7,538 nt of DNA from Candidatus Woesearchaeota archaeon (GTDB lineage: Archaea; Nanobdellota; Nanobdellia; Woesearchaeales; ARS49): assembly GCA_019323135.1 (NCBI GenBank), contig JAHWHT010000052.1:1-7538 (forward strand), given 5' to 3'. Under the pieces are notes generated by a model. The model did no database searches, was not told the DNA's origin, and was given only the letters and a program-made list of their open reading frames with translations. Shown here in pieces: positions 6,381-7,538 of this stretch. The position numbers were made by a program, and so were the translations under genes. Each line of letters opens with the position of its first letter. Position 1 is the first letter of the stretch.

Positions 6381-6429
6381 CAAGTGAACTCAGTTTCTAA
6401 AAGACTAGACAACCCAAATTTGCGGGGGT

Positions 6430-6461
6430 AATTGCTGAGTCAAGGCTTGGCAAATCCCTAG
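6430..6461 (+). other. tRNA-Leu intron 1 (32 nt, position 8/9)
   Basis: A complete BHB is visible. Outer helix: TTTGC (6419-6423) with GCAAA (6463-6467). Central 4-bp helix: GGGG (6424-6427) with CCCT (6456-6459), one pair being G-U. The 3-nt bulges are GTA (6428-6430) and AGA (6460-6462). The intron hairpin (6431-6440 with 6445-6455) has ten pairs, three of them G-U, one bulged A and a CAAG loop. Cleavage after the second bulge base joins T8 to A9 and restores the D arm. Confidence 0.8.
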
Positions 6462-6486
6462 AGCAAAGTCTGGTCAAATGCGCAGG

Positions 6487-6505
6487 AGAGCAACAGCTCT
6501 GCGAA
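6487..6505 (+). other. tRNA-Leu intron 2 (19 nt, position 30/31)
   Basis: A complete BHB is visible. Central helix: CGCA (6481-6484) with TGCG (6500-6503). Bulges: GGA (6485-6487) and AAA (6504-6506). Intron hairpin: GAGC-AACA-GCTC. Outer pairing begins at G6480-C6507 and extends into TCTGGTC (6469-6475) with GACCAGA (6512-6518). Cleavage after the second bulge base joins CAGG to A31 and completes the anticodon stem. At 19 nt it is very short for an archaeal tRNA intron. Confidence 0.8.
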
Positions 6506-6512
6506 ACTTAAG

Positions 6513-6553
6513 ACCAGAAGATGGTAGACCAACACCCATCTCTGTGATTGGGA
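6513..6553 (+). other. tRNA-Leu intron 3 (41 nt, canonical position 37/38)
   Basis: The intron forms a hairpin, CAG plus AGATGG (6515-6524) with CCATCT plus CTG (6536-6544), with one bulged A and an 11-nt loop. With the anticodon stem as outer helix, the central helix CTTA (6507-6510) with TTGG (6548-6551) has one mismatch and one G-U pair, so the BHB is relaxed. Because A6513 and A6554 are identical, intron 6514-6554 would give the same mature tRNA. Confidence 0.65.
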
Positions 6554-6600
6554 ATCCTGTCGGTTAGTCCGTCCATGGGTTCAAATCCCATCCCCCGCAC

Positions 6601-6607
6601 TTTTTTT
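6601..6607 (+). terminator. Oligo-T terminator of the tRNA gene
   Basis: Seven T residues begin two bases after the discriminator A and are followed by ATTTTC. This matches archaeal tRNA transcript ends. Confidence 0.6.
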
Positions 6608-6636
6608 ATTTTCAGCCACTGGACAGGTGCGCGCAA

Positions 6637-6648
6637 AGTATATAAACG
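6637..6648 (+). promoter_or_regulatory. TATA box of the homing endonuclease gene
   Basis: AGTATATAAACG gives a predicted start near 6665-6670, leaving a leader of about 18-20 nt that holds GAGG at 6675-6678. The endonuclease therefore appears to have its own promoter and does not depend on tRNA transcription. Confidence 0.55.
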
Positions 6649-6685
6649 ATTTCTAAGTATAACTAGATAAAAAAGAGGCAAAAAC

Positions 6686-7498
6686 ATGAACGAATTCTCA
6701 AAAAATCAGCCGAATTTAGCAGAATTTCTAGGTTGGCATCTAGGTGATGGATGTATCAGCATCAATGAAAAATATTCGGAATATGTTCTTGCAGGCGATA
6801 TTACTGAAGAATACCCATTTTATAAAAAAGTAATTATCCCAACATTCAATAAATTATTTAAACAATATTTAAAAAAACAAACAACATTAAAGAAATATTC
6901 TTCAGTCGGCGTATGCGGCATATACTTATTTGATGAAAATTTTGTATCACATTTACAAAAAAAATTTAATCTCACTAGCGGAAAGAAAATTAACATTCAA
7001 ATGCCTTTGATTCTAAAAACAAACCAACAAAAAAAACAATTTCTTCGAGGATTATTCGACACAGACGGCAGTATTTATTTTTGCAAAAGTAATTTTAAAA
7101 CAAAAAAAGAATCGCTCTACACTATTTTCCATTATAAACCAAAAATTAAATTAGCAACTATATCCGAGAAGCTTATTAAACAAGTGCATAAAATGTTATC
7201 AGACTTAGGTTACTCTCCCAGACTCTATGCGCCTCGAAAACAAAGAAAAAATGAAAGATTCATGCATGCAGTAGTATTAGACACCAAAAAAGACACCAAA
7301 AAATGGGTTCAGGAAATTGGCTTTCGCAATATGAAACACTTGACAAAAATCAAAATATGGCAAAAATTTGGATTTTGCCCGCCACATACAACTTTAAAAG
7401 AAAGACAAAGAATATTAAAAAATGAATTAAATCCAACCTCATTTTACACATCGCATCAAATAAATTCGTTAAATCAAATAAAAAATAAATTGCAATAA
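6686..7498 (+). CDS. LAGLIDADG homing endonuclease, free-standing
   Basis: A 270-aa protein with two LAGLIDADG motifs. The first is FLGWHLGDG (residues 14-22, acidic residue D21); the second is LRGLFDTDG (120-128, acidic residue D127). Two motifs about 106 residues apart indicate a single-chain enzyme that cuts a long, poorly symmetric DNA site. The segment after the second motif, including RNMKHLTKIKIWQKFGFCPP (214-233), resembles free-standing archaeal endonucleases. GAGG at 6675-6678 lies 7 nt before the ATG. It is not inside an intron or intein here: its promoter and start lie after the tRNA terminator. The coding sequence is richer in A, Lys and Asn than its neighbours, which suits a mobile gene. 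Both catalytic aspartates are present, so it may be active. Its target is unknown; the nearby tRNA gene is one candidate. Confidence 0.88.
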   Translation: MNEFSKNQPNLAEFLGWHLGDGCISINEKYSEYVLAGDITEEYPFYKKVIIPTFNKLFKQYLKKQTTLKKYSSVGVCGIYLFDENFVSHLQKKFNLTSGKKINIQMPLILKTNQQKKQFLRGLFDTDGSIYFCKSNFKTKKESLYTIFHYKPKIKLATISEKLIKQVHKMLSDLGYSPRLYAPRKQRKNERFMHAVVLDTKKDTKKWVQEIGFRNMKHLTKIKIWQKFGFCPPHTTLKERQRILKNELNPTSFYTSHQINSLNQIKNKLQ

Positions 7499-7538
7499 TA
7501 TTAACTATGCCTCTATTTTAATAAATGCTTAGAGAGCA
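7499..7538. other. Right-edge sequence without a recognised feature
   Basis: Forty AT-rich bases follow the endonuclease stop. CTCTATTTTAA might act as a weak T-rich end, but no gene start, RNA or repeat can be supported here. Confidence 0.3.

Larger units (their letters stand above)
6422..6599 (+). tRNA. tRNA-Leu (anticodon UAA) with three introns
   Basis: The acceptor strands GCGGGGG (6422-6428) and CCCCCGC (6592-6598) pair fully, followed by discriminator A6599, as in archaeal leucine tRNAs. CCA is not encoded. T arm: ATGGG (6575-6579), loop TTCAAAT, CCCAT (6587-6591). D arm: GCA (6463-6465), TGC (6479-6481), with TGG in the loop. Anticodon stem: CAGG plus A6506 with TCCTG (6555-6559). 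The loop CTTAAGA gives anticodon TAA. The variable arm (6560-6574) contains CGG-TTAGT-CCG, as expected for class II. Removing 6430-6461, 6487-6505 and 6513-6553 (92 nt) from 178 nt leaves 86 nt, the usual tRNA-Leu length, with every arm intact. Seven T residues at 6601-6607 end the transcript. Assignment to Leu is strong; exact intron 3 ends are ambiguous by one base. Confidence 0.85.

Noticed and set aside
6488..6554. Single intron giving anticodon GGG (Pro), or an alternative intron 3 cut giving UAG
   Set aside because: A GGG reading would need a proline tRNA with a long variable arm and leucine-type acceptor. The UAG reading needs a poorly paired splice motif, while CTTAAGA is the standard Leu(UAA) loop.
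6403..6569. P7-like pairing GACTA (6403-6407) with TAGTC (6565-6569), suggesting a permuted intron
   Set aside because: The 3' part is the tRNA variable arm and the 5' part lies at the transcript start. No other core elements support a permuted group I intron.
6422..6599. Group I intron in the tRNA-Leu gene
   Set aside because: TCAAAT, GCGAAAC and AAGATGGTAGACC resemble group I core motifs, and tRNA-Leu(UAA) is a classic group I host. Only 92 extra nt are present, too few for a P3-P8 core, and the extra bases are explained as three separate BHB introns.
1..7538. CRISPR array, insertion sequence or replication origin
   Set aside because: No regularly spaced repeats, transposase, terminal inverted repeats or origin-box clusters were found.

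Overview
The window looks like archaeal chromosome, probably from a small-genome DPANN-type lineage such as Woesearchaeota or Pacearchaeota. That placement is inference. The direct evidence is AT-rich DNA, archaeal TATA boxes about 25-35 bp before several leaders, GGTGA/GAGG-type ribosome binding sites, short oligo-T ends, closely packed lysine-rich proteins, and a tRNA gene with bulge-helix-bulge (BHB) introns and no encoded CCA.

Layout. Bases 1-80 hold the start of a minus-strand gene leaving the left edge. It diverges from a plus-strand operon (236-3620). The operon encodes a 120-aa helical protein, a 75-aa helical protein, a HExxH zincin-like protein with a Gly/Ser/Tyr-rich N-terminus, a 23-aa small ORF, and a 618-aa protein. 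The 618-aa protein has a degenerate nucleotidyltransferase copy, an intact-looking MNT-type nucleotidyltransferase copy and a HEPN-like Rx4H region in one chain. Two copies of GACAT-N4-GTC bracket the operon's TATA box. A convergent minus-strand pair of small unknown proteins follows (3627-4276). Then come a plus-strand CBS-pair/zinc-ribbon protein (4410-4955) with a membrane-anchored unknown protein (4957-5607), and a minus-strand multi-pass membrane protein with a charged coiled coil and six C-terminal lysines (5611-6300).

The most striking element is at 6422-6599: a tRNA-Leu(UAA) gene interrupted by three short introns of 32, 19 and 41 nt. Removing them leaves an 86-nt class II tRNA with complete arms. 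Introns 1 (position 8/9) and 2 (position 30/31) each have a full BHB with 3-nt bulges and a 4-bp central helix. The intron 1 BHB borrows bases from the 5' leader. The intron 2 BHB lies inside a longer helix that uses bases of intron 3. This implies a splicing order. A free-standing LAGLIDADG homing endonuclease gene with its own promoter lies directly downstream (6686-7498).

How the parts may work together: the 236-3620 operon is tightly coupled (gaps of 14, 1, -4 and 2 nt) and combines a nucleotidyltransferase-HEPN protein, a zincin-like protein and three small proteins. It is a candidate undescribed toxin/antitoxin-like or stress-response system, but nothing in the sequence proves that.
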